This document shows positions 24,389 to 34,283 of a stretch of 54,993 nt of DNA, piece after piece. Source of the DNA: Mycobacterium sp. IS-1496 (GTDB lineage: Bacteria; Actinomycetota; Actinomycetes; Mycobacteriales; Mycobacteriaceae). The DNA lies in assembly GCF_001499995.1 (NCBI RefSeq), contig NZ_LQIU01000030.1, positions 1 through 54,993 on the forward strand. The letters are read 5' to 3'. Both the position numbers and the translations under genes were made by a program. Position 1 is the first letter of the stretch; each line of letters begins with the position of its first letter. The notes below the pieces were generated by a model. It had not been told where the DNA came from and searched no databases. It was given only the letters and a program-made list of their open reading frames with translations.

Positions 24389-26149
24389 ATGCCGTTGGAA
24401 ACCGGTCAGGTCTTCGCGGGGTACACCATCGTTCGGCTGGTGGGCACCGGCGGCATGGGCGAGGTGTATCTCGCGCAGCATCCCCGACTGCCGCGGCAGG
24501 ACGCGCTCAAGGTGCTGCCCGCCTCGTTCTCCGCCGACGACGAGTACCGGCACCGCTTCAGCCGCGAGGCCGATCTGGCCGCGGCGCTGTGGCATCCGCA
24601 CATCGTCGGCGTGCACGACCGCGGTGAGTACGACGGCCGACTGTGGATCTCGATGGATTTCGTCGACGGCCACGACGCCGCCCGGTTGCTCGTCGACCGG
24701 TTCCCGAACGGGATGCCCGCCGCCGACGTCATCGAGATCGTCACCGCCGTCGCCGACGCACTCGACTACGCCCACCAACGTCAATTGCTGCACCGCGACG
24801 TGAAACCCGCCAACATCCTCATCACCGGCCCCGACCGGGCGCGCCGCCGGATTCTGCTGGCCGACTTCGGCATCGCCCGCCACGCCGAGGACAACACCGG
24901 CCTGACGTCGTCGAACATCGCCGTCGGTTCGATGAGCTACAGCGCGCCCGAGCAGTTGATGGGCCACCCCATCGACGGCCGGGCCGATCAGTACTCGCTG
25001 GCCGCGACGGCCTACCGGTTGTTCACGGGCAGCCCGCCGTTCCCGCACAGCAACCCCGCGGTGATCATCAGCCACCACCTCAACACCCCGCCTCCCCGGC
25101 TCGGGGACAACCGGCCGGAGTTGCGGGCGTTCGACGCGGCGATGGCCCGCGCCCTGGCCAAAGACCCCGCGGCACGGTTCCACTCCTGCCACGATTTCGC
25201 CGTCGCCCTGGCACAGGCGGCCGACGGTGCTGCCGGGCCACCGCCGTGGGGCGCCCCGCCGGCGGGGCCGACGGGCCCGGTCGGGCCGCCACCGGGCGTC
25301 TCCTATCCGGGCCCACCGATCTCGGCGCCGCCCGCCCAGCCGTCTGCCGGGCCGCCGGGCCCGCCGGTGATGGTCTCGCCGTGGATGCCCACCGGCACAC
25401 CACATCCCGGCGCACAGTACGGGCCGGCGCAGGGACAGCGTCCGAAGCGCCGCCGCACGGGCCTGATCGCCGCGGGCGCCGCGCTCGCCGTCATCCTGCT
25501 GGTCGCGGCGGTGGTCTCGGTGGTCGCGCTGAGCGGTTCCGACGGCGCCGCGCCGAACCGCACCACCACGACGCGGCCCCCGGCCACCACCACGGCGCGG
25601 CCCACCGCGACGTCGGCGCGTCCGGACGGATCGGCCTACACGATCGCCGACTACATCCGCGACAACCGCATCGTCGAGGTGCCCATCCGCCGCGAGACGC
25701 CCGACGCGCCGGTCGTCACACTGCCGATCCCACCCGGCTGGTCCGACGCGGGGCCACGCGCGCCGTCCTGGGCATATTCGGCGATGGTGTTCGACGGGCT
25801 GCCCGTCAACGTCGACCCGCCGACGGTGATCTCCCTGATGTCGAAGCTGTCCGGCGACGTCGATCCCGCCCGGATCCTCGAGTACGCCCCGAACGAACTG
25901 ACGACGCTGCCCGCCGCCAGGACGGGTTCAGCCACCCCCATCACCCTCGCAGGATTCGACGGGGTGCAGGTCGAGGGCACCTACGAGCGCGACGGCCGGC
26001 CGCGGACGACCTGGCAGAAGACCGCCGTCGTCGTCACGGCCGACGGGCTGTTCGTCCTGCAGGTCAACGGCGACGCGCCGGCGGCCGAGAGCCGGCTCAT
26101 CACCGATGTGGGCGCGGTCGTCGACCGGCAGACGAGCATCGCACCCTGA
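24389..26149 (+). CDS. Receptor Ser/Thr protein kinase with LpqN-like outer domain (PknF type)
   Basis: A 586-residue transmembrane kinase. The cytoplasmic Hanks-type domain has GTGGMGEVY (19-27), Lys41, HRDVKPANI (135-143, catalytic Asp137), DFG (159-161) and APE (186-188), with Thr170 and Thr173 in the activation loop. A Pro-rich linker (283-350) leads to one membrane helix (about 357-382). A Thr/Pro spacer follows, then an outer domain (about 416-584) whose [11 protein letters not shown] start and following pattern resemble LpqN/LpqT lipoproteins. All catalytic residues are present. The outer domain presumably senses an envelope ligand. It is divergently placed from arsR. Confidence 0.92.
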   Translation: MPLETGQVFAGYTIVRLVGTGGMGEVYLAQHPRLPRQDALKVLPASFSADDEYRHRFSREADLAAALWHPHIVGVHDRGEYDGRLWISMDFVDGHDAARLLVDRFPNGMPAADVIEIVTAVADALDYAHQRQLLHRDVKPANILITGPDRARRRILLADFGIARHAEDNTGLTSSNIAVGSMSYSAPEQLMGHPIDGRADQYSLAATAYRLFTGSPPFPHSNPAVIISHHLNTPPPRLGDNRPELRAFDAAMARALAKDPAARFHSCHDFAVALAQAADGAAGPPPWGAPPAGPTGPVGPPPGVSYPGPPISAPPAQPSAGPPGPPVMVSPWMPTGTPHPGAQYGPAQGQRPKRRRTGLIAAGAALAVILLVAAVVSVVALSGSDGAAPNRTTTTRPPATTTARPTATSARPDGSAYTIADYIRDNRIVEVPIRRETPDAPVVTLPIPPGWSDAGPRAPSWAYSAMVFDGLPVNVDPPTVISLMSKLSGDVDPARILEYAPNELTTLPAARTGSATPITLAGFDGVQVEGTYERDGRPRTTWQKTAVVVTADGLFVLQVNGDAPAAESRLITDVGAVVDRQTSIAP

Positions 26150-26250
26150 CCGCTCGCGGCCGACAGTTGCGCCGGCGCGTTTGCCGGGCCAAGCTGCAGT
26201 TGTCGACGTCATCAACAGATTGAGGTTCGACTGTCGGCTCGAGGGGGTTC

Positions 26251-27369
26251 ATGACGAGCGCAGTGCGCGAATGGTGGCGCCAACCCGACCACTACTACTG
26301 GCTCACCGCATTCCTCGCGGCGCGGGGCGCGCAGCGCGGTATCTGCCGGGTGGTGGCGGGGTCGCTCGTCGGATTCGCTCTGGTGTTGCTGGTGTCGATG
26401 GCGAGCCCGGCGGGCCCGGCCGGTATGGGCGGACGCATCGCGGCGGTGGTCATCTCGGTGGCCCTGGTCGGCATGGCGATCGGCTGGTTGCGCGAGGGCT
26501 GGCCCACCCAACGTCAGTCGGCCGGGTTCGTGATCACGGCGGCGCTGGGGATCAGCGTCGCGTGCCTGATCAAGGGCGATCCGTTCAACGGCATGTTCGG
26601 CGCGGCGACGTTCGCGGTCCTCGCGGGGTACATCGCGTTCTTCCACACGCCGAGGATGATGGCCTTCAACTTCGTCGTGGCGGTGTTCACCGCGTCGGTG
26701 CTCGCTGTGCGGGTCGCGCTCGACGGCGATCCGGCGCTGGCGATCTCGACGCTGGTCTTCCTGGTCATCCTCTACGTCGCGACCCCGTCGGTGTGCCATG
26801 CGCTGGTGCACCTGCTGGGTATCGACGTGCTCAACGCCGACATCGACCCGCTGACCGGGCTGTACAACCGGGACGCCTTCGACCGCGCCGCGGCGGCCTA
26901 TATCAGCTCCCGCAACCGCGACGACGACCGGTTCTTCGTGCTCGTCGTCGTGGACCTGGACAACTTCGCGCTGCTGACCCAGGCCAAGGGCCGGCAGGCC
27001 GGCGAACGGGCCCGCGTCGCCGCGGCGCAGACCCTGCGCGAGACCACCCGGCAGAACGCGGTGATCGCCCATCTGCCCGAGACCGAGTTCCTGATCGCCG
27101 ACAGTTTCCCGACCACCGACAGCTCAGCGCTCGTCGAGCGGGTGCGCGGCGCGATCCGCACCACGCCGCCGCGGACGTCGGCGAGCATCGGGGTGGTCAG
27201 CACGCCGATGCAGGCGATCGCCGAACGCCCGCCGGAGCAGGTGCTCGAGGAGCTGCTCGAGTTCGCCCGCTCGGCCGTCGTCGTGGCCCGCCGCGCCGGG
27301 GGCAATCAGGCGCACCACATCGAATGCCCACCGCTGCGGGCGCTCAAGGACGACGAACCGCCGCTGTGA
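26251..27369 (+). CDS. Membrane protein with degenerate GGDEF domain
   Basis: A 372-residue protein with about six membrane helices (32-182) and a C-terminal diguanylate-cyclase fold. The start of the domain is typical (DPLTGLYNRDAF, 199-210), and the first metal-binding motif DLDNF (235-239) and ASIGV are kept. The signature itself reads PETEF (276-280) instead of GGDEF, losing the glycines and the key third-position Asp. It is therefore unlikely to make c-di-GMP and may instead bind a nucleotide or act as a scaffold. It converges on purH with a stop-codon hairpin between them. Confidence 0.87.
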   Translation: MTSAVREWWRQPDHYYWLTAFLAARGAQRGICRVVAGSLVGFALVLLVSMASPAGPAGMGGRIAAVVISVALVGMAIGWLREGWPTQRQSAGFVITAALGISVACLIKGDPFNGMFGAATFAVLAGYIAFFHTPRMMAFNFVVAVFTASVLAVRVALDGDPALAISTLVFLVILYVATPSVCHALVHLLGIDVLNADIDPLTGLYNRDAFDRAAAAYISSRNRDDDRFFVLVVVDLDNFALLTQAKGRQAGERARVAAAQTLRETTRQNAVIAHLPETEFLIADSFPTTDSSALVERVRGAIRTTPPRTSASIGVVSTPMQAIAERPPEQVLEELLEFARSAVVVARRAGGNQAHHIECPPLRALKDDEPPL

Positions 27370-27382
27370 CGGTCGCCCGTCA
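27367..27382. terminator. Small hairpin formed by two convergent stop codons
   Basis: TGACGG-tcgc-CCGTCA is a perfect palindrome. Its left end is the TGA of the GGDEF gene and its right end is the reverse complement of the purH TGA. No T-run follows on either strand, so any terminator role would be weak. Confidence 0.3.
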
Positions 27383-28951
27383 GTGCGCGAAGTGCCGCGC
27401 GCCCGTGAGGTAAAGCGCGATACCGGCCTTGGCCGCCGCATCGGTGACGACGTCGTCGCGCATCGAGCCGCCGGGGTGGACGATCGCCTTCACGCCCGCC
27501 TCGGTGAGGGTCTCCAGCCCGTCGGGGAACGGGAAGAACGCATCCGAGGCCGCGACCGCGCCGCGGACCCGGTCGCCGGCCCGCTGCACCGCCAGCCGGG
27601 CCGCATCGACCCGGTTGACCTGCCCCATGCCGACGCCCACGGTCGCGCCGTCGGCGACCACGACGATGGCGTTGGACTTCACCGCCCGGCAGCTCCGCCA
27701 GGCGAACGCGAGGTTGTCCAGGGTTTCCGGATCGGCCGGCTCGCCGGTCGCCAGTGTCCAGTTGAGCGGATCGTCGCCCGCGGCGTCGAGCGCATCGCGC
27801 TGCTGCACCAGCAGGCCGCCGCTGATCTGCCGCAGTTCGGTTCCGGCGGCGGGAGGTTCGGACGCCACCAGGATGCGGATGTTCTTCTTGCGCGACAGGA
27901 TCTCCACCGCGCCGGGCTCATAGGCCGGGGCGATGATGACCTCGGTGAAGATGTCGGCGACGGTCTCGGCCATCTCCACGCTGACGGCGGTGTTCGTCGC
28001 GATCACGCCACCGAACGCGCTCAACGGGTCGCACTCGTGGGCCTTGCGGTGCGCGTCGGCCACCGACACCGACGAGATCGCGATACCGCACGGGTTGGCG
28101 TGCTTGATGATCGCGACGCAGATCTCCTCGTGGTCGAACGCGGCCCGCCACGCCGCGTCGGCGTCGGTGTAGTTGTTGTAGGACATCTCCTTGCCGTGCA
28201 ACTGCTCGGCCTGCGCCAGCCCCGGCCACGCGGTGGCGTCGCGGTAGAGCGCCGCCTGCTGATGCGGGTTCTCGCCGTAGCGCAGCACGGCGGCGCGCCG
28301 CCAGGTGCCGCCCACCCACGCGGGCAGCTGCTGGGCGGGCTCCTCGGGCGCCAACGTCGAACCCATCCACGACGCGACCGCCACGTCGTATTCGGCGGTG
28401 TGACGGAACGCCAACGACGCCAGGATCTTTCGCTCGGCGAGCGTGAATCCGCCGGACCGCACCGCGGCCAGCACCCCGTCGTACCCGTTCGGCTCGACGA
28501 CCACCGCCACGCTGGGGTGGTTCTTGGCGGCCGCGCGCACCATCGACGGGCCGCCGATGTCGATCTGCTCGACGCACTCGTCGACCGACGCGCCGGATTC
28601 GACGGTCTCGCTGAACGGGTACAGGTTGACCACCACGAGGTCGAACGCCTCGACGCCGAGTTCCTGCAGCGCCGCCACGTGTTCGGGTTTGCGCAGATCC
28701 GCCAACAGCCCGGCGTGCACGTGCGGGTGCAGGGTCTTGACGCGGCCGTCGAGCACCTCGGGGAAGCCGGTCACCTGCTCCACCGGGGTGACCGGCACCC
28801 CGGCGCCCGCGATCGTCTTCGCGGTCGAACCGGTGGACACGATCGCGACGCCGGCCTCGTGCAGCCCGCGGGCCAGTTCGGTCAGACCGCTCTTGTCGTA
28901 GACGCTGATCAGTGCGCGCCGGATCGGCTTCTTCGCCCCGTCATCGCTCAT
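27380..28951 (-). CDS. purH: Bifunctional AICAR transformylase/IMP cyclohydrolase
   Basis: Catalyses the last two steps of IMP synthesis: formyl transfer to AICAR, then ring closure. The 523-residue protein has the N-terminal cyclohydrolase fold ([33 protein letters not shown]). The C-terminal transformylase has [15 protein letters not shown] and the closing HPGGSMRD. The ATG at 28951 overlaps the purN stop (ATGA), which fixes the start and implies coupling. Full length and intact. Confidence 0.97.
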   Translation of the reverse strand: MSDDGAKKPIRRALISVYDKSGLTELARGLHEAGVAIVSTGSTAKTIAGAGVPVTPVEQVTGFPEVLDGRVKTLHPHVHAGLLADLRKPEHVAALQELGVEAFDLVVVNLYPFSETVESGASVDECVEQIDIGGPSMVRAAAKNHPSVAVVVEPNGYDGVLAAVRSGGFTLAERKILASLAFRHTAEYDVAVASWMGSTLAPEEPAQQLPAWVGGTWRRAAVLRYGENPHQQAALYRDATAWPGLAQAEQLHGKEMSYNNYTDADAAWRAAFDHEEICVAIIKHANPCGIAISSVSVADAHRKAHECDPLSAFGGVIATNTAVSVEMAETVADIFTEVIIAPAYEPGAVEILSRKKNIRILVASEPPAAGTELRQISGGLLVQQRDALDAAGDDPLNWTLATGEPADPETLDNLAFAWRSCRAVKSNAIVVVADGATVGVGMGQVNRVDAARLAVQRAGDRVRGAVAASDAFFPFPDGLETLTEAGVKAIVHPGGSMRDDVVTDAAAKAGIALYLTGARHFAH

Positions 28952-29577
28952 CCTATGGTCGCCTTTCGTCCGGTCCAGGTCACGCCGCGCTGCGCCATCG
29001 CGGCCAGGACATCCACCAGCAGTCGTCGTTCGACCACCTTGATGCGCTCGTGCAGGGTCGCCTCGTCGTCGCCGTCGCGCACCGCGACACCCTCCTGCGC
29101 GAGGATCGGCCCGGTGTCCATCCCCGCGTCGACCAGGTGCACGGTGCAGCCGGTCACCCGGACGCCGTAGGCGAGGGAGTCCGCGACGGCGTGCGCCCCG
29201 GGGAAGGCGGGCAGCAGGGCGGGGTGGGTGTTGACCACCCGGCCGGGGAACCGGCTGAGGAACTGCGGCCCGAGGATCTTCATGAAGCCGGCGGACACCA
29301 CGAGGTCGGGTTCGTGTTCGGCGGTCGCGGCGGTGATCGCGGCGTCCCACGTGGCGCGGTCGGGGTGGTCCCCGAGCCGGACGGTGTACGTGGGCACCCC
29401 GGCGTCCGCGGCGATGTCGAGGGCGGCGCATTTCCGGTCCGTCCCGACGGCGACGACGCGCGCCGGATAGTCGCCGACGGCGGACTCGAGCAGCGAGGCG
29501 AGCAGCGATCCGGTGCCCGAGGCGAGCACGACCAGCCGCGCCGGTGCGCTCGGAGGCACACGAAGCGGTTGCTGCAC
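28948..29577 (-). CDS. purN: Phosphoribosylglycinamide formyltransferase
   Basis: Transfers a formyl group from 10-formyl-THF to GAR in purine synthesis. The GTG at 29577 gives 209 residues beginning [20 protein letters not shown], matching the length and start region of the M. tuberculosis protein. Upstream in-frame codons lie inside the end of perM and look non-coding. Motifs include SGTGSLL (phosphate binding), [15 protein letters not shown] (active-site Asn and His) and the catalytic Asp region DAGMDTGPI. Ten bases separate it from perM. Confidence 0.96.
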   Translation of the reverse strand: MQQPLRVPPSAPARLVVLASGTGSLLASLLESAVGDYPARVVAVGTDRKCAALDIAADAGVPTYTVRLGDHPDRATWDAAITAATAEHEPDLVVSAGFMKILGPQFLSRFPGRVVNTHPALLPAFPGAHAVADSLAYGVRVTGCTVHLVDAGMDTGPILAQEGVAVRDGDDEATLHERIKVVERRLLVDVLAAMAQRGVTWTGRKATIG

Positions 29578-29587
29578 GCGCAGCAGC

Positions 29588-31048
29588 CTAGTCGGCTCGG
29601 CGCCGCGGTTCGTCGTCGGTAGGGGCACGGCCGGTATGGGCACCACCGGTGCCGGTGTCGTCGGCGATGAAGTGCTCCTCGGGGTCGAAGACCGCCGCGG
29701 GTTCATCGGGCGGTTCGGCGGCCGGCCCGGGCGCGGATGGGTTCTCCGGGGTGTCCGGGTCGAGGATCGGTCCGGTCTCGGCGTCGTCGAGGTCGCGCTC
29801 GGGCGCCGGGTCAGGATCGGGCGCCGGCTCGGGATCGGGCGCGGGTCCGGGTTCAGCCGCCCGGACGCGGCGCGGCCGACGGACGACGCCGCCGGTCATC
29901 GCCACAGTCAGCCCGCCAGTCACGGTGAACCACAGGAACACCCCCGGCCCGAAGGTGGTCTGGTCCACCCCGACGTGACCGAAGTTGCCCAGGCGCCCGC
30001 CGCCCGCGGCGCCGAGCAGCGCCATGGTCAGGGCGGCGACAGCCGACGCGACGACGAGCTTCGCCGCCGCGATGTGGATGGGTGCGGGCCGGCGGGCGAC
30101 CTGCTGACCGACCGCGACCGCGGAGGCGGCGCCGATGATCAGCAGCGCCACCCAGACCGGCCCCAGCGGCGGTTCCGGAACCGCCGCCAGCACGGGCAAC
30201 GCGGGGACGTCCCCGCCCAGAACGGTGAACGAGCTGAACGTCGCCAGACCGATGTGCGCGCTCGACCCGACCGCGACCGCGGCCGCACCCACCACGACGT
30301 TGGGCAGGTACAGCAGCGACAGCACCGTCAGACTGAATTGGCCGAACACCGAATCGGTGATCGCGAACAGCTCGTGCATGGTCGACCAGTGCACGACCAG
30401 CGATCCGGCGACGACGACACCGCACAGACCGGCCAGCGCGAGCACACCGGCCGCGGCCGCGCGGAACGCGTCCGGCAGCCAGTCGGGCAGCGGTGAGGTC
30501 TGCACCGTGCGGCGTCCCACCTTCGACGCCACCCCGATCGCCGCGCCGATCAGGTGGACGGCCAGCACCCCGCCGAACGCGCGCAGCGCCGACGGGGTCT
30601 GCAGCTCGGTCAGCACCGAGGCGGCGTCGTGGATGACGGCCAGCGCGATCGCCGCGATCAGCAGCGGCCCGCCGAGCGCGGAGGCGACCACCCACCGGGT
30701 GACGAACCACGAGCCGTACGGCGACGTCGCCGCCGCGGTGGTGCGGGCGGTCCCCCACACCATCATCAGTACGGGCAACAACGGCATCGCGCCGAGTTCA
30801 CGGCCCCCGATGGACACCGGTACCTGGTGCACGCCCAGCCACATGCTCGCGATGGCGCCGAAGGCACCCGTCATATCGCTGTTCGCGATGAGCAGCTGCA
30901 ACAGCGTCACCGCCGCGATGACGACGAGCGCCACGACGGACGGCCCGAACGCGACCCGCAACAGTTCGCGGGCCTGGCGGGTGCCGACCGGCCGGTTGTC
31001 CACTAACTGGGCCCCTCGCACAGGCTGGCGTGCGCGCTGTTCACGCAC
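29588..31048 (-). CDS. perM: PerM-like cell-division membrane protein (DUF6350)
   Basis: A 486-residue integral membrane protein homologous by position and form to Rv0955/PerM, reported to support cell division and persistence. It has about eight or nine membrane helices between 32 and 400. The cytoplasmic tail (about 400-486) is acidic and Pro-rich, with a [13 protein letters not shown] run. The GTG at 31048 is the longest start; a GTG at 31003 (VDNRPVG) is an alternative. It lies between purN and an Rv0954-like gene, as in M. tuberculosis. Confidence 0.87.
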   Translation of the reverse strand: MREQRARQPVRGAQLVDNRPVGTRQARELLRVAFGPSVVALVVIAAVTLLQLLIANSDMTGAFGAIASMWLGVHQVPVSIGGRELGAMPLLPVLMMVWGTARTTAAATSPYGSWFVTRWVVASALGGPLLIAAIALAVIHDAASVLTELQTPSALRAFGGVLAVHLIGAAIGVASKVGRRTVQTSPLPDWLPDAFRAAAAGVLALAGLCGVVVAGSLVVHWSTMHELFAITDSVFGQFSLTVLSLLYLPNVVVGAAAVAVGSSAHIGLATFSSFTVLGGDVPALPVLAAVPEPPLGPVWVALLIIGAASAVAVGQQVARRPAPIHIAAAKLVVASAVAALTMALLGAAGGGRLGNFGHVGVDQTTFGPGVFLWFTVTGGLTVAMTGGVVRRPRRVRAAEPGPAPDPEPAPDPDPAPERDLDDAETGPILDPDTPENPSAPGPAAEPPDEPAAVFDPEEHFIADDTGTGGAHTGRAPTDDEPRRRAD

Positions 31049-31059
31049 GCGCGGTCAGG

Positions 31060-31944
31060 TTACGAGGGGTTCTGGCCGGACTGCTGCTGCGACGGCGGCT
31101 GCTGCTGGCCCTGGCCGGCACCGCCGCCCGGCTGCTGCTGGGGCTGACCGTAGGTGGGGAACCCGGTGGGAGGGGTCGGCGGACCGCTCTGCTGTCCCGG
31201 GGTCTGGAAGCCGCCGGTCGACGGCCCGCCGCCGCCCGGGTAGCCGCCGCCGTACTGCGACGGGTAGCCCGGGCGCTGCTGCTGCGGCGCCTGCTGGTGC
31301 GAACCGGTGAGGTGCTGCTGCGGCTGGTGCGCTCCGGAGTGCGGCTGACCGTAGTAGCCGCCCGGCCCACCGGGGCCGCCGTACTGGCCGTACTGCTGCT
31401 GCTGGTCGTACTTGGGCCGCGGCGCGGGCGGGGTGAGCACGCCGGTGTCGACGAGCAGCGCGGCGACGGCCGCTCCAGCTTGCAGCAGCGACAGGACGAT
31501 CAGCGCGTAGAGCGCCCAGCCGATCGAGGCCTCGGACGGCTTGTTGATCAGTTCGGCGATCACCAGCAGCAACGCCAGCACCGACAGCACGGCCGCGATG
31601 GCGACGTAGGTGCGGCCCTTCGACAACAGCGTCACCCCGGCGAGCAGGCCGGCGGCGAGCGCCGAGATGACCGCGAGTCCGATGCCGAGCGTCGAACCGC
31701 TGACGGTGCCGCCCTGGCCGAGGAAGTCCGATGCGCTGACCTCGAAGATCGGCCCGAAGTTGCAGAGGTAGACGAGCAGGCCGAGGGCTGCGACCACCAT
31801 GAGCAGGTAGGCCGGCAGCTTGTTCGGGCCTTCGCCGGAGGCAGGCGGCTCGGGCAGCTTGCCGAAGTGCTGCGTCGGCGCCGAGAACTGGGTGGTGGGC
31901 TGATTGGCCGGTGGATATCCGGGGCTACCGGGTGAGTAGGTCAT
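31060..31944 (-). CDS. DUF5336 membrane protein, Rv0954-like
   Basis: A 294-residue protein starting at ATG after AGGAGAGG. A short polar head precedes four membrane helices (about 43-62, 86-106, 113-133 and 141-167). A long Gln/Gly/Pro/Tyr-rich tail (about 178-294) follows. It resembles Rv0954, which I recall as a reported member of the mycobacterial division complex. The 11-base gap to perM supports joint expression and a shared role at the septum. The disordered tail may mediate protein contacts. Confidence 0.86.
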   Translation of the reverse strand: MTYSPGSPGYPPANQPTTQFSAPTQHFGKLPEPPASGEGPNKLPAYLLMVVAALGLLVYLCNFGPIFEVSASDFLGQGGTVSGSTLGIGLAVISALAAGLLAGVTLLSKGRTYVAIAAVLSVLALLLVIAELINKPSEASIGWALYALIVLSLLQAGAAVAALLVDTGVLTPPAPRPKYDQQQQYGQYGGPGGPGGYYGQPHSGAHQPQQHLTGSHQQAPQQQRPGYPSQYGGGYPGGGGPSTGGFQTPGQQSGPPTPPTGFPTYGQPQQQPGGGAGQGQQQPPSQQQSGQNPS

Positions 31945-32089
31945 GACCTCTCCTGTGCTGATCGGGCGTCTGACGTGGGCAACGCGTGCGCATGAACACG
32001 GACCACCTGAGCAATTCGCTCTCCCACGCTAGCGCACCTACGCTCGTACCCGGCGCACGACGGTGTCTAACCCCGCCGCCGTCGCCCCC

Positions 32090-33220
32090 TCACACCGTCG
32101 CGAGTACCGGGGTGGCCGCCGAGGACGCTTCGGATGCCTCGATCTCACGCACCAGCGGCAGCACCCGCTCGCCGAAGTACTCGATCTCCTCCTGGAAGTG
32201 CAGGAAGCCGCCGAGGATCAGGTCGACGCCGCGTTTGCGGTATGCCGCAATGCGTTCCGCGATCTGCTCGGGGGTGCCGATCAGCTGTGTGCGGAAGCCG
32301 TCGTTGTACTGGACCAGGTCCTCGAATGACGAATCCGCCCACATCCCCTTCTTGTCGGCCGTCGAGTTCCCGGCCTGCTGCACGGCGCTGCGGAAGCCCT
32401 CGACGGCCGGCTTGTTCGCCTTCTCGACGATCTCCTTGAGGACGTCCTTCGCCTCCCGCTCGGTGTCGCGGGCGATGATGAAACCGTTGAGCCCGACCTT
32501 GACCTCCCGGCCGGCTTCGCGGGCGTGATCGCGCACCTCGACGATCTGTTCGGTGATGCCGTCGAAGTCCTTGCCGTTGGAGAAGTACCAGTCGGCGTAG
32601 CGGCCGCCGTTGCGCCGCGCGGCAGTGGAGTTGCCGCCCTGGAAGAGTTCGGGGTTGGGCCGCTGCGGGGTGTTGACCGGTTTCGGCTTGAGCGTGAAGT
32701 CGTGGATGCGGTAGAAGTCGCCGCGGAAGTCCACGTCGTCCTCGGTCCAGATCTTGCGCAGCACCTGCAGGAACTCGGCGCTGCGGCGGTAGCGCTCGTC
32801 GTGTTCGAGCCACGGCTCGCCCAGATGGGTGAACTCGTCCTTGAACCAGCCGGAGACGACGTTGACGGCGAACCGGCCGCCCGACAGCTGATCGGCGGTG
32901 GCGCCGAGCTTGGCCAGCACCGCGGGTTGCCACAACCCGGGATGGACGGCGGCGATGACCTTGAGCCGCTCGGTGGCCAGCAGCAGCGCCAGGCTGAAGC
33001 TGGTCGACTCGTGCTGGTACTCGGCGCCGTAGCTGGCCTCGTACCGGACCTGGCTCAGCGCGTATTCGAAGCCGTTGTTCTCGGCGGTCTGCGCGAGCTT
33101 GCGGTTGTACTCGTAGTTCCAGTCGGTGCGCTGCTCGATGTCGCTGGTCACCAGGCCGCCACTGACGTTGGGCACCCAGTAGGCGAACTTGACGTGGTCG
33201 GCGATGCATTCGGTGCTCAT
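32090..33220 (-). CDS. sfnG: SfnG-like dimethylsulfone monooxygenase
   Basis: An FMNH2-dependent luciferase-type monooxygenase. The family oxidises dimethylsulfone to methanesulfinate for sulfur supply. The 376-residue protein follows the SfnG pattern closely: VKFAYWVPNVSGGLVTSDIE, then EQRTDW, YGAEYQHES, NVVSGWFKDEF, GEPWLEHDERYRRS and FEDLVQYNDGF near the end. It is single-domain and intact, starting at ATG 33220. M. tuberculosis has no gene here as I recall, so it is an accessory insertion into the block. It is divergent from a KstR-controlled oxidoreductase. A flavin reductase partner is not encoded nearby. Confidence 0.9.
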   Translation of the reverse strand: MSTECIADHVKFAYWVPNVSGGLVTSDIEQRTDWNYEYNRKLAQTAENNGFEYALSQVRYEASYGAEYQHESTSFSLALLLATERLKVIAAVHPGLWQPAVLAKLGATADQLSGGRFAVNVVSGWFKDEFTHLGEPWLEHDERYRRSAEFLQVLRKIWTEDDVDFRGDFYRIHDFTLKPKPVNTPQRPNPELFQGGNSTAARRNGGRYADWYFSNGKDFDGITEQIVEVRDHAREAGREVKVGLNGFIIARDTEREAKDVLKEIVEKANKPAVEGFRSAVQQAGNSTADKKGMWADSSFEDLVQYNDGFRTQLIGTPEQIAERIAAYRKRGVDLILGGFLHFQEEIEYFGERVLPLVREIEASEASSAATPVLATV

Positions 33221-33295
33221 GGATACATGGCAGCAATCGCCTCATCCGCCGTCACGTATATCGATCGACGCGATCCGAAAGGGAGGAGTTCGTGC

Positions 33296-33324
33296 TTGCC
33301 CTTCTTACTAGAACACGTTCTAAT
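33296..33324 (+). promoter_or_regulatory. Probable leaderless promoter of the LLM oxidoreductase
   Basis: TTGCCC (33296-33301) and TCTAAT (33319-33324) are separated by 17 bases. The ATG at 33331 lies seven bases after the -10, where transcription would start, so the mRNA is probably leaderless. The KstR box overlaps the -10. Confidence 0.4.
33309..33322. promoter_or_regulatory. KstR operator
   Basis: TAGAACACGTTCTA is an exact match to the KstR motif TNNAACNNGTTNNA, with perfect TAGAAC/GTTCTA arms. KstR is the TetR-family repressor of cholesterol catabolism in mycobacteria, released by cholesterol-derived CoA thioesters. The site lies over the promoter of the oxidoreductase at 33331 and 89 bases from the start of the divergent sfnG. 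Confidence 0.8.
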
Positions 33325-33330
33325 TCGTGC

Positions 33331-34179
33331 ATGGACTTCGGGCTCGTACTCTTCACCAGTGACCGCGGCATCGCCCCGGCCACGGCCGCCAAGCTGGCCG
33401 ACGACCACGGCTTCCGCACCTTCTACGTGCCCGAGCACACCCACATTCCGATCAAGCGCGAGGCCGCCCACCCGACGACGGGCGACGAGACGCTGCCCGA
33501 CGACCGCTACATGCGCACGCTCGACCCGTGGGTGTCGCTGGGCACGGCGTGCGCGGTGACGTCGCGGGTGCGGCTGTCGACGGCGGTGGCGCTGCCGGTC
33601 GAACACGATCCGATCACGCTGGCGAAGTCGATCGCGACGCTCGATCATCTGTCGGGGGGCCGGGTCAGCCTCGGTGTCGGATTCGGTTGGAACACCGACG
33701 AACTCGCCGACCACAAGGTGCCGCCCGGCCGCCGTCGCACGATGCTGCGGGAGTACCTGGAGGCGATGCGGGCGCTGTGGACGCAGGAGGAGGCGTCCTA
33801 CGAGGGTGAGTTCGTGAACTTCGGGCCGAGCTGGGCGTGGCCGAAGCCGGTGCAGGCGCACATCCCGGTGCTCGTCGGCGCGGCGGGGACGGAGAAGAAC
33901 TTCAAGTGGATCGCGAAGTCCGCGGACGGCTGGATCACCACGCCGCGTGACTTCGACATCGACGCCCCGGTCAAACTGCTGCAGGACACATGGGCCGCGG
34001 CCGGTCGGGACGGCGCACCGCAGATCGTCGCGCTGGACTTCAAGCCGGACCCCGACAAGCTGGCGCGCTGGCGTGAGCTCGGGGTGACCGAGGTGCTGTT
34101 CGGCCTGCCCGACAAGGGCGAGGCGGAGGTCGCGGGGTACGTCGAGCGGTTGGCGGGCAAGCTCTCCGCGCTCGTCTGA
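33331..34179 (+). CDS. F420-type LLM-class oxidoreductase under KstR control
   Basis: A 282-residue luciferase-like protein of the group usually annotated as F420-dependent, with MDFGLVLFTSDRGI at the start, VEHDPITLAKSIATLDHLSG, SLGVGFGWN and LVGAAGTEKN. The length equals that of Rv0953c, supporting the ATG at 33331. A GTG at 33292 has a good GGAGG but would place the KstR box inside the coding sequence. I recall Rv0953c among KstR targets, so a role in sterol breakdown is likely. The substrate is unknown. Confidence 0.88.
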   Translation: MDFGLVLFTSDRGIAPATAAKLADDHGFRTFYVPEHTHIPIKREAAHPTTGDETLPDDRYMRTLDPWVSLGTACAVTSRVRLSTAVALPVEHDPITLAKSIATLDHLSGGRVSLGVGFGWNTDELADHKVPPGRRRTMLREYLEAMRALWTQEEASYEGEFVNFGPSWAWPKPVQAHIPVLVGAAGTEKNFKWIAKSADGWITTPRDFDIDAPVKLLQDTWAAAGRDGAPQIVALDFKPDPDKLARWRELGVTEVLFGLPDKGEAEVAGYVERLAGKLSALV

Positions 34180-34181
34180 GT

Positions 34182-34245
34182 TTTGCGCCCAAACGAACAC
34201 ATGGGCGCGAAAGTGCGAGTAGATCGCGCCAAAACGTCGATCTCG
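34182..34245 (+). repeat. Intergenic repeat, family B, copy 1
   Basis: A 64-base element starting three bases after the oxidoreductase stop. It is nearly identical, in inverted orientation, to 42869-42932: the first 36 and last 21 bases are almost unchanged and about seven central bases differ. It contains a hairpin GCGCCCA-N10-TGGGCGC (34185-34208). It sits between convergent genes and may serve as a terminator. Confidence 0.8.
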
Positions 34246-34283
34246 TTGAGGCCTAAGCGGCGACGCTTGAAGCGAGCGACGCT

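Noticed and set aside
26159..26238. GCCGACAGT and ACTGTCGGC separated by about 60 bases between the kinase and GGDEF genes
   Set aside because: Arms are only nine bases and far apart. This can arise by chance in GC-rich DNA, and there is no T-run.
33292..33330. Upstream GTG start for the LLM oxidoreductase
   Set aside because: It has a good GGAGG, but it would bury the KstR box and the promoter in coding sequence and make the protein longer than the M. tuberculosis orthologue.
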